64,000 nucleotides of DNA from Branchiostoma lanceolatum (taxonomy: Eukaryota; Chordata; Leptocardii; Amphioxiformes; Branchiostomatidae). Every line of letters starts with the position of its first letter. Within the stretch, counting starts at the first letter, position 1. Positions 46,701 to 57,344 of the stretch are shown one piece after another. The stretch is taken from contig NC_089722.1 in the NCBI RefSeq assembly GCF_035083965.1, positions 31,128,958-31,192,957 on the forward strand, written 5' to 3'. A program made the translations under genes and the position numbers. Below the pieces are notes generated by a model. It had not been told where the DNA came from and searched no databases. It saw nothing but the letters and a program-made list of their open reading frames with translations.

Positions 46701-49700
46701 GTAGATGCGAGAGTTGAGGGCATTAAAGATGCACCCACCTTCATGAAGTCACCATACAAAGCAGAGATGAAGGCAAAAGCCATGGCCACATTCAGGGTGT
46801 ACATCATAAACCCTTAAGAAAGAGAAACACATTCAATATCGTCAATCTTACATGGGCACTGTTTGAAAGCGTTTGTTTTTGTTTGGTTCAAATTACTGAC
46901 CACTTATCATAAATACACATGCTATTCAAGATATAAATTTCGTAAAGAGCTAAAACTTTTATATAACATGATATGTAAGTGCAGCAAACCTTTGACTGTC
47001 CCACAGTAATTTAGAAACAGATCATTGATTACAATGGCCTACACAAAATAATCATAGTTAGTAGTAGTACGTTGATGAAGGTTCGACATCCAGGTCATTA
47101 CGAACTGAGCCAATTCAGAAGCGTATTATGGAAAACCGCAGTTTCTGCGCTCCCCCGCTGTGCGGAGTGCTATTGGCACCTTGGCGCTAGCTAATAACCG
47201 TGTTGTAGCTTGACTCAAGACCAAAGACACCAAATACCAATGCTTTGTATCCTTGAATTAATCATTACGAAGTGTGCTACAATCCCGGAGGTTCTCTGGT
47301 TGACTGGAGCTTCTCTAGCTGGCTGATTTGGGAACAGTGGATGCTTGAAGATTAGTAAAGCGGTCTCCTGTATTCACATGCGTTCATTAGAGAGCTAAAC
47401 AATGGTCTTCCTTCACAGTTCGGTGACGGAATTTCGCTTCAATAGTGAAGCCAATCAGCTCTCTCCTTTCCTGTGACGTCCTTTCCTGTGACGTAGATAT
47501 CACGGGCCATCTGTCTCAGAGTGGTCACTTTAGCGTGGGAAGCGGTGTTGGCCACACACGCGGATCGTCCTAGCCCCATGGCAGGAATCAACGTCAACCA
47601 TGGCATTTGTGTTGCCAAAGTTCTAGCTAGGACTGGCTCAGGATCGGCCTCAGTGAGCCCTGTTGGGGAAAGACTTTCATAGTCTGAACTCATCTTATAG
47701 GGACACTGAACACCACAAGTAGCGGTCGTGTGTTTCAAACATAACGGTAGGTCCAGCCCAGGAATGGATTTAGTGAGCCCTGTTGAGGAAACTCAACTTA
47801 TAGGGAGACTGAATACCACAATTATCGGACGTGTGTTTGAAACATAACGGTAGGTTTAGCTCAAGAATGGATTTAGTGAGCCCTGTTGAGGAAACTCAAC
47901 TTATAGGGAGACTGAATACTACAATTATCGGACGTGTGTTTCAAACGTAACGGTAGCTATAGGTTTAGCTCAAGAACGGATTTAGTGAGCCCTGTTGAGG
48001 AAACTCAACTTATAGGGAGACTGAATACCACAATTAGCGGACGTGTGTTTCAAACGTAACGGTAGGTCTAGCTCAAGAATGGATTTAGTGAGCCCTGTTG
48101 AGGAAACTCAACTTATAAGGAGACTGAATACTACAATTATCGGACGTGTGTTTCAAACGTAACGGTAGCTATAGGTTTAGCTCAAGAACGGATTTAGTGA
48201 GCCCTGTTGAGGAAACTCAACTTATAGGGAGACTGAATACCACAATTAGCGGACTTGTGTTTGAAACATAACGGTAGGTTTAGCTCAAGAATGGATTTAG
48301 TGAGCCCTGTTGAGGAAACTCAACTTATAGGGAGACTGAATACCACAATTAGCGGTCGTGTGTTTCAAACATAACGGTAGGTCTAGCTCAAGAATGGATT
48401 TAGTGAGCCCTGTTGAGGAAACTCAACTTATAGGGAGACTGAATACCACAATTAGCGGACGTGTGTTTCAAACATAATGGTAGGTCTAGCTCAAGAATGG
48501 ATTTAGTGAGCCCTGTTGAGGAAACTCAACTTATAGGGAGACTGAATACCACAATTAGCGGACGTGTGTTTCAAAGGTAACGGTAGGTTTAGCTCAAGAA
48601 TGGATTTAGTGAGCCCTGTTGAGGAAACTCAACTTATAGGGAGACTGAATACTACAATTATCGGACGTGTGTTTCAAACGTAACGGTAGCTATAGGTTTA
48701 GCTCAAGAACGGATTTAGTGAGCCCTGTTGAAGAAACTCAACTTATAGGGAGACTGAATACCACAATTAGCGGACGTGTGTTTCAAACATAACGGTAGGT
48801 TTAGCTGAAGAATGGATTTAGTGAGCCCTGTTGAGGAAACTCAACTTATAGGGAGACTGAATACCACAATTAGCGGTCGTGTGTTTCAAACATAACGGTA
48901 GGTCTAGGTCAAGAATGGATTTAGTGAGCCCTGTTGAGGAAACTCAACTTATAGGGAGACTGAATACCACAATTAGCGGACGTGTGTTTCAAACATAACG
49001 GTAGGTCTAGCTCAAGAATGGATTTAGTGAGCCCTGTTGAGGAAACTCAACTTATAGGGAGACTGAATACCACAATTAGCTGACGTGTGTTTCAAACATA
49101 ACGGTAGGTCTAGCTCAAGAATGGATTTAGTGAGCCCTGTTGAGGAAACTCAACTTATAGGGAGACTGAATACCACAATTAGCGGACGTGTGTTTCAAAC
49201 GTAACGGTAGGTTTAGCTCAAGAATGGATTTAGTGAGCCCTGTTGAGGAAACTCAACTTATAGGGAGACTGAATACCACAATAAGCGGACGTGTGTTTGA
49301 AACATAACGGTAGGTTTAGCTCAAGAATGGATTTGGTGAGCCCTGTTGAGGAAACTCAACGTATGGGGAGACTGAATACCACAATTAGCGGACGTGTGTT
49401 TCAAACATAACGGTACATGTAGGTCTACCTCCGGACTGAATTTAGTTAGCCCTGTTGGGGAAAGACTTAAATAGTCCGACTTATGGGGAGATTTGTTGAA
49501 CATAATGGGAGGTCTAGCCCAGGGCTGACTGTGTGTGCTGTGGGGATTAGCATAGTAATTGACACCTAGCCGAGAGTCAATAAACTCCGCCTGTCTACGT
49601 CCAGACCGCTCATTTGCATTATACGCTTCTGAATTGACCAAGTTCGTAATGTAATATGATACACCAAAAATAACTCAAGGAACTACCATTAAGTGGATAC

Positions 49701-52700
49701 AATTTTGAAACAGTCAGACGTTTCAAACATCATCATTGCTTCATTAACATATATATTCAGAGTTTTGGTATACAACCTATTTCTGCCAGATCTTTCCTTA
49801 GTCACTGACGAAAGATAGCGGATGCTGTCTGAAACGTCTGACTGTTTCAAAATCTTATCCAGTTGCTTGTCTTGTAATGAGTAACTATATTTGGCGTATA
49901 GTAGAAGTATTATACAGTATCTAATTATACTGCTGTACGACTCATGGGTGGGCAGCAGTCGGCTTGTCTTCATAATGAGTTTCTAGGCATCTCTGTCGAG
50001 TGGGTCCAGTCTGGTAAGGCCACACAATTTGGTGTACTTCCTGACATAGTCCATTGTAGTGGAATATCTATACACAAATTGTGGAAGGACGTTTTTCAAA
50101 TGAAGTTACAATGCTGACCTGTAAGGGTGCCGATGGTGAGCCCTGTGCCGGGATGCTCCTTTTCCATGATGACCAGTTTGGCTCCGTACCACAGAACCAG
50201 CACAATGGCTCCCTGAGAGTAGATGGTACAGTTTATACATTTATACATGAACCACATAACTATCAGTCTTTTTTTGGCACTTTGCTAAAAAAATCCTAAG
50301 TCTTCAGGAATACAGCAATAAACATAGTAATACATCATCAGTATGAACAATTAAGAGTTTCATAGGTTACTTTTGAGTTTGACAGATAGGAAGGATTCCG
50401 AAGTATATATCACAAAACAATGTCAAGGTAAATAAAACTAACGATAAATGAAAATGAGGATGCCATTCTGCCTCAACTGCCGCAATGTTGATTTGATTAT
50501 ATGGATGACATCTGCGCATCAAAATTCGTCCGTTTCCAAAAAAAAAACAAAGCAGCTGCAAAATGAGCAAATATATGCTGTAAACTGAAAAAAAAAATTC
50601 TGAATGCCAAGGTCAAGGAAAAAGACGTGAAAGAACAAAGACAAGGAGCGATATAGACTCACATAGACGCATTCAGAGTTGCCACAATGCTGCAGGAAGT
50701 TACAGCCTAACAGAGTTCAAAAGCCAGTTGCTGAAATGTAGACCACTCAGGTAAAAGTCTTTAAGGTATGACAGCTATAAAAACCTTACTTCCTAAAAAC
50801 CTATAGTATACAAGGTTGAAGGATTCACAAATGAAATGTTGTTCTTACGAATGCCACCACCCCAACAATCCCGTTGAACCCTCCGCCAGCCAGGGCCAGT
50901 TTCTTGCCATAGCCGTAGCTCTTGTCAATACTGACGTTGTATTCTCTCTTGCTCTTGTTCTCCCCAGAGAACATGCGCACCGTCCGGACACTGGAGATGG
51001 ACTCCTCTGCAACTGTGCTGGCCGTCGCCAGCTCGTCCTGAAAGGCTTTCTGAATACCCTGAACGTACTTTCCTAGGGGAAAACATAGGACAGACTCTTA
51101 GGGACACAGTCTGCAAGTACATTAGAATAACAGATAAATAGCGATGACTTAAAATAGACGACATTCAATTTCTAAACCTGTTTCTTTTTACTTTCAAGGC
51201 ATCCTTTTCTGGTTAAGAGTAGCTCGGGGCAGATTGGAGATAATATTGGCGGTGGATGGAGACATGACTCAAGTAGAAATGCAAAATCAAGTACCAAGTT
51301 ATATGTTTTCCCTACATTGTACAATATTGAAGGTCGGAAGTGGCCTATACATTATAGTAGTTGTTCTTACCGTAGACCACGGCCCCGATAGACACAATAG
51401 GGACACACGACAGCAGCACGCCCGTCAGTTTGGCGCTCAGGACGAACATGATGGACAGGGAGCCGACAATCTGGAGCAGGTACCGGAACAGCATGGAGAT
51501 GTTCACCTGTGTGGGGGGGGGGGGGAAGGAGGCAGCCATGTAAATGGGACAGCATTATTGATGGGTGGGGTGACATGTAAATAGAACAGAATGGAGATGT
51601 TCACCTGTGGGCGAGGGGAGGGGGGCAACCATGTAAATGGAACAGCAGTATCGATGGGAGGGTGACATTTAGATAGGGAGGGCCGGGACCGAGGGTGATG
51701 CGGAATACACCGTGTTGTATTTTATTTAATGTAATACCCACCCGAAAAAATACACACTTCAATGCAAAATGCGCCAGTAGTTTAGAGAGTTTCATGTCCA
51801 CAAACAAACAAAATTGTAACAACATTGACTCCAAACTCCGAATCTGGTATTCAAATCTTTAACAGCGGCGCAACCGGCACGCTCACAATACATTCAAAAT
51901 ATTCTATGTAAGCCTGTGTGATAAAAGTAAAACCCCGTGTGACAACGCAAGTTATCACCCGGTCCGGAACACCCATAATCAAAATCTTTGCGGCCCAGGT
52001 ATGACATAAATATAGAATACAACACGGGGTATTCCGTATCACCCGAGGTACCAGCCCGACCGCGGGTGATGCGGAATACAACGTGTTGTATTTTATTTAT
52101 GTCATACCTTGGTCACACCCACCCGAGAAAACACACATTTCAATGCGAAATGCGCCAGAAGTAAAGGGAGTTTTGTGTCCTCGAACACAAAACTGCAACA
52201 ACATTGATTCTAATCTCCGAATCCGGTATTCGAATTTCCGACGGCGGTGCAACCGGCGCGCTCGAAATGGATTCGAAATATTCCATGGAAGCCTGTGTGA
52301 TAACACTCCCGAACCCTATGTGATCCGGATAGTTATCACACGGTCCGGAACACCCGTATCAGGCCCAGGCATGACATAAATACAAATATAGGACACTTAC
52401 TGTCACAGTGTTCTGCACCACACCAGTGTCTGAAGCCAAGCGGTTAGTCAGCTCTCCAGTCCTGAACAAAAGGAAGTCATCACAAACTTCAGAAACAAGT
52501 TCAGCATCCAAGTACAGCATGTCACACTCTAAATTCAAATCCCATCAGACTTACATGACTATCAGGGAGAAGTAGTACTATGAACATAAAGGCATACAGT
52601 GAAAACCTATGCATGTCACCACCTCTAGGAGTACATAATAATAATGGTTTTTATTCTCATATAAAAGAGTGACAGGGTAGCAGGGTCCCATGTAGGAACA

Positions 52701-55700
52701 TGCTGGCTGCCTGGGTGGGTGGAGGATGTCCGTCTTCTCCGAGACCACGCTAGACTCTGTCTGAGCCTATTGGTCGGGCCGTGCAATTCCCCGCTACCCC
52801 GCCTGACGGCGCTGTACCACCATGAACCCTGAATTGATCTGCTGCTTTACACATTAAATCTTTAAAATATAATAGTTAAAACTACATTAATTACGCACAG
52901 TTACCGGCACATAAATTGTTCAATTAAAAAGGTTTCTTGCATTAAATTCTCAAATTAAAAGTTTCTCACATTCGTAGCGGGTTGAACTAAGCTGTGACAG
53001 CAGGTAGGTTTTTACAGTACGTTATGGTTTGTTGTCCATATTCAGCAGTCTTATGATGTACGGTATACTGCTGTTTCTAAATCTTTCAGTCCTAGTTCTG
53101 ACTGTGTCTAGTTTGTTACAATGTCTTGTGTGGCGGTTAATGATCTGTCCTCTGGATTGAGGGAGCAGACCTCTCAAGGACGTGTTGTTCAGTAGTTTTC
53201 TCCCAAAGCGGAGGCACAGTTGTTCCCGTCTCGTATCCAACTGTTGCAGTCCAAGCTGTGTACAGGCGTCAGCGTAGCTAGAGTCATCATAAGGACCATC
53301 TGGGCTGATTGTGACCACTTTTTGGTGGTCCCTTAGATAATTTTTACCATTGACACAAGCATTAAAGTGACCACCTGTCAACAAAGATTTTACTGGTACC
53401 CTGAGCAGTCTTCTTAAGCAGTTTTGAGAGATAACTAACATCTTAAAACATTCTTTGTAACAACAAGGTCCTTCAAGCTCATGTAATAGTGTAAGTGTTT
53501 ACTAGTAGTAGAACTCAATAGCATTGTTATAGGCAAAGGCATATACACGTCTTGATATTTAGTATTGTTTATCATATAAGAACTTGCTATACATTGTACT
53601 TGTCACATTTTTTGTGCAATTAAGTTTGAATCTTCTTTCCTACAGTTTGTTGAGATCTCACTTAAAGAAACATAGCAGCAGAAAGCATCGGAAGAGCTTT
53701 GACATTTTCTCAATCCTCTGGTCCTAAGCAGTTTTATCATTGAATTGAATTGAATTGTAAAAACCTTTCATACCTTGTAGTGTCAAAGAAAGCGATCTCG
53801 TTCTTGATGATGGCAGCGAAGAGTTCCTCGCGGAGCCTGGCCACGAATCGCATCCCGGCCAGCGTGAAGAGCCAGGAGCGGAAGAATGCGGCGATGGCGC
53901 CGCCGATGTAGATCAGCAGCAGGACCAGCACCGTGTGGTTCACTTTCTCTGGGAGTGAGAAGAACAACACCAATTTGTTTAGTATCATTGTTACCCACAA
54001 ACTGTACACGATTCAGGAAGGTTCACAAGCCTTTCCCTGACATGAAAGTTTGCAATTTGAATAAATGAATAAAACACCCCCCAAAACAGAGTGTTTAACC
54101 CACCACACAAAATGTTTAAATTCTGTTAATCCCAAAATAGTCATGGTATCTTTAAATTCATCGTCTTCAGTTCTTTTATAAACAATAATGGTTTTCGTCC
54201 CTTCATTTATTTATCGTTCCTTCACTTATTTATTCATTAGTTTCATTTATTCATTCATTTATCCCTTCATTTATCTATTCATTCATTTTTTCATTCCTTT
54301 GAAATAGTTAGACTAAGGCCACACTAATTTAATTTCTTGACTAACGGATTTTTTGGGAAAAATTTTAGCACGAGGACATCATGAAAACAGAAGTGTGGGG
54401 TGAAAACTTGCACCTGACCCTGTTCACTCCCTGAAATTGTGTGCACCAAAGTACAAACTTTCCTCTGAGATTCTGTTTTCATGTTGATTTTCCAATTTAG
54501 CATTTTTAGAAATTCTGTTAACCAAGAAATTAAATTGGTGTGGCCAAAGGGATAGATTTACTAGTAGGGTTATGACAATGACTGTGAGCAACCTCCTTGC
54601 TGTGAATCATTACTTTACATACCTATGCTGGTTAGAGCTGCATCCACCACGAAACTGAAGAACAGGGGTGCCATCATGTTGGATGCACTGGATACCAACA
54701 GTGCTATGCCCCCCAGGCCCAGAATCCACCATTCCTACAAATAAAATATTGATTAATATGTATAGTTTCATACATCATTGAGACTACATGTGTATTGAAA
54801 TAAACGCGGATGAAAGAGTAACTAATAGTGCGACAGTGCTAGAGTCCCAAACTACGCAGTAACGGAAACAAACTGCGAAAACCGTAAACATAAAGCTGTC
54901 AGTACTCAGTTACAGTACTCTGAAGTAGCTGTTTGGCACCCAATTCCCTTAGTACATGTAATAATTGTTTACAGAGTTAGGCAGCAGGGAGAAGGATAAG
55001 ACAGGCCTTTAGAACACAGTGGATGTGGTAGGATGAAAATGGAGTGTTTGCGGTGGTTTTAAGTTCGTGTTTGAGACAAAAGTAGATAGACAAGGGGGTA
55101 CTAGGAGGGCAAAAAAACGTTTGCTGTGGTTTTAAGTTTGCGGTGGTTTTAAGACTGCGGCAAGAGCTTACCGCAAAAACTGGGCACATGAAACTACCGT
55201 GAACATTTCTGCATTAATTTTTACAGTACTCACATCTCGAGCCATCACAAACAGTCTGCGGAGGTTGACTTTCTTCTTGATGGTGTTCCCTTCCTCGTCG
55301 ATCTCCTGTCCGTCGCTGTTGTAGCGGTGGACGATGCGCATGACCTGCAGTCGCCTGGCCATCCGGAGGAACGCCAACGCCAGCAGCAGCTCAAGTACGC
55401 TGAACACGAGGGACGCTATGCAGACTGCAACGTAGGTGCTGTGCATCTGGGAGGGGGGAGGGAGGGGGGTTAGGTGGGCAAAATTACCTGTCCATAGTGG
55501 TCACATATACTCAGGCCCTTGACTGCCTGCTATAGACAGTGGTTTAACTACCGGTAGTAATGTATGTACTTCAAGGCAAATTGCTCAACCTTAGGATTCA
55601 AAGCTTTCTAAACCTAAGAAATGCAAACCGTAACACATGTGGTGTATGACATTTTTTTCTATGATAGAATCATTTTACATGCAATTAAAGATAGAAAAAC

Positions 55701-57261
55701 AACGCTTCTACCATCTGCTAACTTTACTCACCGATGATTCAGAAAAATAATAAGCCTAATCGATTCGGAGGGTGACGAACAATGTAAAGCCGAGAGGCCC
55801 ATGTATAGGGGTCTAAGCTCAGGTGTCTGACTTTGCACGTAAAGGAACCCAACACAACTATCAAGAGGAGAAGGAGTGACCCAATGTGCTTGGCTTAGAC
55901 CTAGCAAAGCCACTTTGCACTTCTAGCCATTTGAAGAAGCATCATGCTTTATCCCATGATCAATTTAGGACGACAAAAGGAGAGGCATAGAAGACTTAGT
56001 ATACAGGTAAGTTACTTACAGTACATGTAAGATTAGAACCGATGCCCTTTTTTTAAGGTTAAAGGTTCCAACAAACATTTAAGTATCTAATATATGTGAC
56101 AATGGCCTCACCTCTTTGTAACTTTCCTCATGGAGGACGAACACTCCCTTGGTGACAGCGTACGCCGTAGACAGCAGCGTGAAGAATATGGCGGACACGT
56201 AGTACGCCTGCCTCTTCTTAATCAGACCGCGGTCGTACGGTTCGTCGAGGAGCTTCATGGAGATTTCCTCAATCCGCGTGAAGAAGTGAAAGAGTAGACA
56301 CATGCGCAGCAGCGACAGGCACGCCAGTTCGAACACGGAGCGGTAGAAGTCGAAATGTACAACGTTGTCCTCCAGATACTGGGTACGACCACCTGTGAAC
56401 ATGGGAAATGATAACTAAATTATTGCACAACAATCGTACAAGGTACAAATTTAAATATGGCATCTACATGTACTTGTACTTAACTATAGTTCCATAAGGC
56501 TAACCTACCTATTAGAAACGGCCTAAAAAAGGCCATCAGGGACTTAGTAGCTTTACCTTTTATACGCAAAGTAACCCTAAAATCATACTACAGGGCTTGA
56601 AATTCATTTTTGGAAATAGGTGCACTGGTGCACCCAACTCAAAAAAATTAGGTGCACAGAAAGAATTTTGGGTACACCACAAAATAAAGTTGAATGTCAG
56701 CAAAACATAATTACAAAGTTTAACGCTCTTAAGAACTTCAATCTGTAATTCTATAGCTAACTTCAAAATTTCACAAAGTAAAAAATCAAATGAAGTACAA
56801 CTGTTACAAAAGGTTATATCACTTTTTCTGATACTCACATTTCAAGAATATTCTGCATACTAGTCTACAATATTACCTTTACCCTGTAGCTTACAAAAAT
56901 ATCTAGGTGCACTGATGCACCGACAGTCAAAAATTAGGATCACAGACCAATTTTGGGTGCACACAGGTGCACATGCACCCGGGCCACTATTTCGAGCCCT
57001 GTACTCCATTGGCAAACATTCTGATGGTGAGAAAAAAAAAACATTGTACATATGAGATTCTTCAGCAAGCAACCAATTAAGTTAAATTAAATTTTCTATA
57101 AAAAAAAGTAGAAAAAATAAGAATACTGCTGTTTCTAAGTGTGTTTGCATACCTGCTAGCCACAGTGCCACACAGACGACTCCGTCAAGGAACACCAGAA
57201 AACGGACAAAGTTGGTGTAACGGAAGAGCGGTAGCGTGTAGTACGCCCGGTTTCCCTCCAT
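40774..57261 (-). CDS. ABC half-transporter, subfamily B, TAPL/ABCB9-like, 17 exons, 801 aa
   Basis: Coding exons on the minus strand: 57261-57153, 56392-56112, 55446-55234, 54734-54623, 53948-53774, 52461-52401, 51506-51371, 51072-50849, 50212-50119, 46812-46739, 46156-46063, 45898-45837, 45345-45219, 44601-44414, 42871-42755, 41566-41444, 40989-40774. All junctions are GT-AG and keep frame (2406 bp). The start ATG has a strong context (CGCCATGG). Residues ~1-155 hold four hydrophobic helices, a TMD0-like domain as in TAPL, where it directs lysosomal sorting. The transmembrane domain spans ~200-480 ([32 protein letters not shown]). The ATPase domain is complete: Walker A GPSGGGKS (561-568), Q-loop Q609, signature LSGGQ (664-668), Walker B D688/E689, SALD, and H-loop H720. 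The tail is Ser/Glu-rich. By family it should dimerise and move peptides across an endomembrane. ABCB10-like kinship is the main alternative. Confidence 0.94.
41603..42040. repeat. Repeat with AAGTCCGGAC/GTCCGAACCT words, intron 15-16 of the ABC gene
   Basis: GTTCCGGACCTGTTCCGGAC at about 41622, AAGTCCGGACTTG at 41695 and a block of CAAGTCCGAACC, GAGTCCGAACC and CTAAACCT near 41965-42020 suggest inverted, internally repeated ends of one element. Boundaries are approximate. Confidence 0.55.
42060..42170 (+). mobile_element. Family M element fragment
   Basis: CAACTGGATAAAATTTTG, then CAGTCAGACCTTTC, then a GCATCTGCTTTCTTTCATCA block match the family M order seen at 18545 and 49684. The preceding GAAGGTTAGACATTCAGT (42034) has a counterpart at 47079. 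Confidence 0.7.
42258..42720. mobile_element. MITE-like element, TACCGTAAAA ends
   Basis: The ends TACCGTAAAATTCCTATTTA (42258-) and the complement of 42697-42720 (TACCGTAAAATCCCTATTTA) are inverted with one mismatch over 20 bp. Inside, an ACCCCTCCTAAYRTACRCAC block appears three times (42284, 42362, 42617). It lies 35 bp from exon 15, downstream of its donor. Confidence 0.85.
42841..44330. repeat. Three-fold local duplication of the exon 15 acceptor region, split by an inserted element
   Basis: The first ~30 bp of exon 15 plus ~100 bp of intron (42841-42960) reappear in decayed form at about 42957-43070 (ATGGTGTCATAGTCCTAAAC, then AAATGAGTTGATACAGAGG) and again at about 44240-44330 (TAGTCATTCTAAAGCAG, then AAGTAAGTCTTTGG). 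Copies two and three lie on either side of the 43071-44165 element. Confidence 0.65.
43071..44165. mobile_element. 1.1-kb element with perfect 24-bp terminal inverted repeats, intron 14-15
   Basis: GTAACGTTGGGTAACCTAAA plus TTCG (43071-43094) is exactly complementary to 44142-44165. Beyond this the ends stay similar (GGGATTTTTC inside the left end, GAAAAATCCC inside the right). No transposase frame, so it is non-autonomous. No clear target duplication. Confidence 0.9.
44601..44900. repeat. Local duplication of the exon 14 acceptor flank, plus a word shared with another intron
   Basis: CACCTGTGTTGCCGTGGAAA with CGGAATGATTGACACC (44600-44640) recurs as CACTTGTGTTGTCATGGAAA with CAGAATGATTGACATC (about 44845-44885). 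Between them, CTGAAGTAGCCGTTTGGCAC with TTAGGCAGCAAGGAGAAGG (44704-44767) has a near-copy in intron 3-4 of the same gene (54918-54995). Confidence 0.7.
47072..49675. mobile_element. 2.6-kb inverted-repeat element carrying a minisatellite, intron 9-10
   Basis: The left end at 47096-47130 (CATTACGAACT ... AATTCAGAAGCGTATTATG) is inverted at 49617-49651, 31 of 35 bases matching. Between them lie a short unique part, the minisatellite array and another short unique part. There is no transposase frame. The flanks (GATGAAGGTTCGACATCCAG on the left, AGTGGATACAATTTTGAAAC on the right) both resemble family M, so the element may have jumped into a family M copy. Confidence 0.8.
47640..49480. repeat. 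102-109-bp minisatellite, about 17-18 units
   Basis: Each unit reads ATGGATTTAGTGAGCCCTGT, TGAGGAAACTCAACTTATAG, GGAGACTGAATACCACAATT, then GCGGACGTGTGTTTCAAAC and ATAACGGTAGG. The centre holds a perfect 6-bp stem, GTTGAG-GAAA-CTCAAC. Three units (about 47950, 48165 and 48685) carry a 7-bp insertion (GTAGCTATAG form). The two outermost units share an older version with GTTGGGGAAAGACTT, so the inner units look homogenised. Confidence 0.97.
49684..49880 (-). mobile_element. Family M element with both inverted ends
   Basis: On the minus strand it starts CAACTGGATAAGATTTTGAA, then CAGTCAGACGTTTC. The other end shows the inverted counterpart (ACAATTTTGAAACAGTCAGA on the plus strand at 49700). This is the most complete copy of the family in the window. 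Confidence 0.75.
51486..51675. repeat. 98-bp tandem duplication across the exon 7 acceptor
   Basis: Unit 1 (51486-51583) contains the first 21 bp of exon 7 (GGAGATGTTCAC on the plus strand), its acceptor and the C/G homopolymer. Unit 2 (51584-51675) repeats ATGGAGATGTTCACCTGTG and then a GGGGCAACCATGTAAATGGA block. Unit 2 therefore offers a second acceptor, upstream in the direction of transcription. Confidence 0.9.
51676..52385. mobile_element. MITE copies 2 and 3, side by side, intron 6-7
   Basis: Copy 2 (about 51676-52056) is bounded by GGGCCGGGACCGAGGGTGAT and GCGGAATAC on the left and its inverted form (GTATTCCGTATCACCCGAGG, TACCAGCCC) on the right. Copy 3 (about 52057-52385) starts GGGTGATGCGGAATACAACG and ends near GGCATGACATAAATAC. 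Inside both is a block around ACATTTCAATGC and CAACATTGA. Copy 3 ends about 15 bp from the donor of exon 6 (52400). They match copy 1 at 7775-8110. Confidence 0.85.
52637..53441 (-). mobile_element. LINE 3' end (Jockey/CR1-like RT C-terminus), intron 5-6
   Basis: On the minus strand 53441-53022 is open. From about 53290 it reads [32 protein letters not shown] and a closing [14 protein letters not shown], the typical end of Jockey/CR1-type polyproteins. A 3' UTR with AATAAA and an (ATT)n end at 52637-52645 follows. The first ~50 codons of the frame (MLVISQNCL...) may be host sequence upstream of a 5' truncation. It lies in the same strand as the ABC gene. Confidence 0.8.
54140..54300. repeat. 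TTCATTTATT-rich low-complexity stretch
   Basis: Repeated CATTTATT and CATTCATT words, next to the 54316-54546 element. Confidence 0.8.
54316..54546. mobile_element. Small MITE-like element, ~40-bp imperfect inverted ends, intron 4-5
   Basis: GGCCACACTAATTTAATTTC with TTGACTAACGGA on the left is inverted at the right (complement GGCCACACCAATTTAATTTC, TTGGTTAACAGA). The inside repeats the word ATGAAAACAGAA in opposite orientations. Confidence 0.8.
54840..55215. repeat. Composite repeat region in intron 3-4
   Basis: It includes the block shared with 44704-44767 (54918-54995) and three occurrences of GCGGTGGTTTTAAG or its variant (about 55050, 55115 and 55140). No coding frame. Confidence 0.55.
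55745..55925 (+). mobile_element. SINE family S body fragment, intron 2-3
   Basis: ACGTAAAGGAACCCAACACA, then ATCAAGAGGAGAAGGAGTGA is the SINE S body word order (compare 20976-21020). Confidence 0.6.
56591..57001. mobile_element. hAT-like MITE, CAGGGCTYGAAAT ends, intron 1-2
   Basis: The left end CAGGGCTTGAAAT (56591) and the inverted right end (ATTTCGAGCCCTG, to 57001) have the CAGGG start typical of hAT elements. The inside repeats GGTGCACYGRTGCACC near both ends. The neighbouring 8-bp flanks do not match, so the duplication has decayed or the class is another. Confidence 0.8.
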
Positions 57262-57344
57262 GGCGATGGGTGTAGTCTTCCTACTTAAGCTTCACCCTTA
57301 TAGGAAGAGACACAAAACGATATGGATTATATAAGTAAATATAA

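Noticed and set aside
47640..49480. Hammerhead ribozyme in the minisatellite unit (CTGTTGAG...GAAAC resembles the core)
   Set aside because: The core needs CTGANGA, but here the fourth base is T, and there is no stem between the two core halves.
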